From AP-15 sp963797115 (lineage in GTDB: Bacteria > Pseudomonadota > Alphaproteobacteria > ATCC43930 > CGMCC-115725): a stretch of 64,000 nucleotides of DNA. Position 1 is the stretch's first letter, and every line of letters begins with the position of its first letter. The stretch covers positions 2,418,001-2,482,000 of the forward strand of contig CAWCOH010000001.1 of the NCBI GenBank assembly GCA_963797115.1, given 5' to 3'. The notes under the pieces are model-generated. The model was not told the DNA's origin and did not search any database. It was given only the letters and a program-made list of their open reading frames with translations. Of the stretch, positions 63,265 to 64,000 are shown one piece after another. Made by a program: the position numbers and the translations under genes.

Positions 63265-63940
63265 CGGTCTAGGTAGGGGGCATGATGAGCTCCGTGGCGA
63301 TTGTTACTAACGCTGCATCTTGGGTCGTATAGTTAAGCGACGGATAAGCGGTCGAAGATCGGGCGATCGACCCACCCAGGGGCGGCTTTCGCGACGGACG
63401 GAGCGCACATCCTCGTAAAAAAAATGCGGAAACTGGGTGCTGTTCGGATCAGCACAGGGCGGATTGTGCGCCACTACTCGATCGTCGGCTGCTCCCAGCC
63501 ATCAAGCACTTGGTCGAGATCCCGCCACGCCCCGGCCGCTTTGAATCGGCCGGCCGACGCAGTGCTCGTGTACCCTCGGGTGCAGAGAGACGGTCCAGTT
63601 TGGTCAGGGTGCCGCGGTAGGATTGCGAACTGGCCGTCCACAAAATTGCCCAATTAGCATGATATACGCAGGCCCATCGCGGCGCCAAGTTGGGTTGTCA
63701 CTAACGCGAAGGGGCAAATATGATAGATCAGGTGACGGAGAAACCGCTGGGGTGCGGAGCGCGGAGCTGCCGTTTCCGAGCATTCGAGCCCTACAACCTA
63801 GAGATGACCTCCCGCTGCAGGCTCGCTGCAGGTGCAGCGGGCCCTCATTTAGTGGGACAATCATAGGCTGTAGATGATCGAACCCGCAAATAGACGCATA
63901 TTCAGCGGCAGCCGAGCGGCTGAACGCTGGGTTTGCGCTA
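63231..63940. other. Non-coding or unrecognised region near the window end
   Basis: 710 bases with several short frames, none protein-like. The motif GTTAAGCGACGGATAAGCG is at 63332-63350. CCCGCTGCA (63811-63819) pairs perfectly with TGCAGCGGG (63833-63841), 13-base loop, with no T-tract after it. Confidence 0.35.
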
Positions 63941-64000
63941 TGGGTTGGCTACACCGGGCGCGGCTCCGCCGCCGTCGCCCCCGCCGGTCGACGGCGCGAA
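63941..64000. repeat. 60-bp direct repeat, copy 2, cut by the window end
   Basis: Second copy of 63063-63122 with one mismatch; it reaches the last base of the window, so a further copy of the cpaE-like 5' fragment may follow just outside. Confidence 0.95.

Noticed and set aside
63424..63877. Several short frames near the window end
   Set aside because: All are Arg/Ser/Pro-rich, overlap one another on both strands and match nothing.
1..64000. CRISPR arrays, tRNA, rRNA, insertion sequences and prophage
   Set aside because: Looked for evenly spaced repeats, CCA-ending cloverleafs, transposase motifs and phage structural genes; only the tmRNA and isolated repeats described above were found.

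Overview
The window is 64 kb of high-GC bacterial chromosome and reads as an alphaproteobacterium. The markers are a circularly permuted two-piece tmRNA whose tag is ANDNFASEALAA, an alpha-type SspB next to it, a usg gene, FAD-dependent thymidylate synthase ThyX, a CtaA heme A synthase and an hflK-hflC-DUF2065-degP operon. The order cannot be fixed from sequence alone; a Rhodospirillales-like or Rhizobiales-like member fits. No plasmid, prophage, CRISPR array, tRNA or rRNA gene was seen.

Layout. 0-9 kb: a quinone oxidoreductase, a frameshifted ferritin-like gene, a Tat-exported PhoX/DUF839 protein, a DUF2726 protein, the antisense remnant of a second methylmalonyl-CoA mutase, a luciferase-like oxidoreductase whose 3' end is duplicated in tandem, a ribbon-helix-helix/RelE toxin-antitoxin pair and an intact methylmalonyl-CoA mutase. 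9-27 kb is mostly housekeeping: ctaA with an in-frame palindromic repeat inside it, usg, an HtrA-type protease with cbpA and cbpM, a TerB-like gene, a DinG-type helicase, pyrD, ilvB/ilvH, miaA, serB, degP-DUF2065-hflC-hflK and mrp. 27-44 kb is accessory-like: three large paralogues sharing a TolB/FlgO-like plus TPR module (two with an N-terminal winged helix, one with a broken adenylate cyclase domain), thyX, the permuted ssrA with sspB, fragments of a crotonase and an outer-membrane protein, an MscS channel, and a pqiB-pqiC-pqiA operon with three frameshifts. 44-53 kb: a 5'-truncated hydrolase/methyltransferase fusion, a small secreted protein, an MlaC-like protein, a Crp/Fnr regulator, gene-poor stretches with strong hairpins, a two-domain ferredoxin-fold protein, a DUF5681 fragment and alaS. 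53-63 kb: a Tad (Flp) pilus locus with tadD on the plus strand and tadE, tadE2, tadG, cpaE/tadZ, tadA, tadB and tadC on the minus strand. 63-64 kb holds a decayed copy of the cpaE 5' region and a 60-bp direct repeat.

How genes work together. The tmRNA rescues stalled ribosomes and its neighbour SspB should hand tagged proteins to ClpXP. HflK/HflC with DegP and the second HtrA protease plus CbpA/CbpM form envelope and folding quality control. PqiABC, MlaC and MscS act on envelope lipid transport and osmotic protection. The Tad genes encode motor, platform, localisation factor and minor pilins; the Flp pilin, prepilin peptidase and secretin are not in the window.

Single-base indels break at least five otherwise good genes (ferritin-like, pqiB, pqiC, the cyclase paralogue, tadG), and miaA has no usable start codon. 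This may be real decay or uncorrected assembly error, and it limits what can be said about those genes. The least ordinary observations are the TadG-type vWA protein carrying an inserted block of adhesin-like repeats, the palindromic repeat translated inside CtaA, the apparent acceptor-stem mismatches in the tmRNA, and the duplicated cpaE 5' region.
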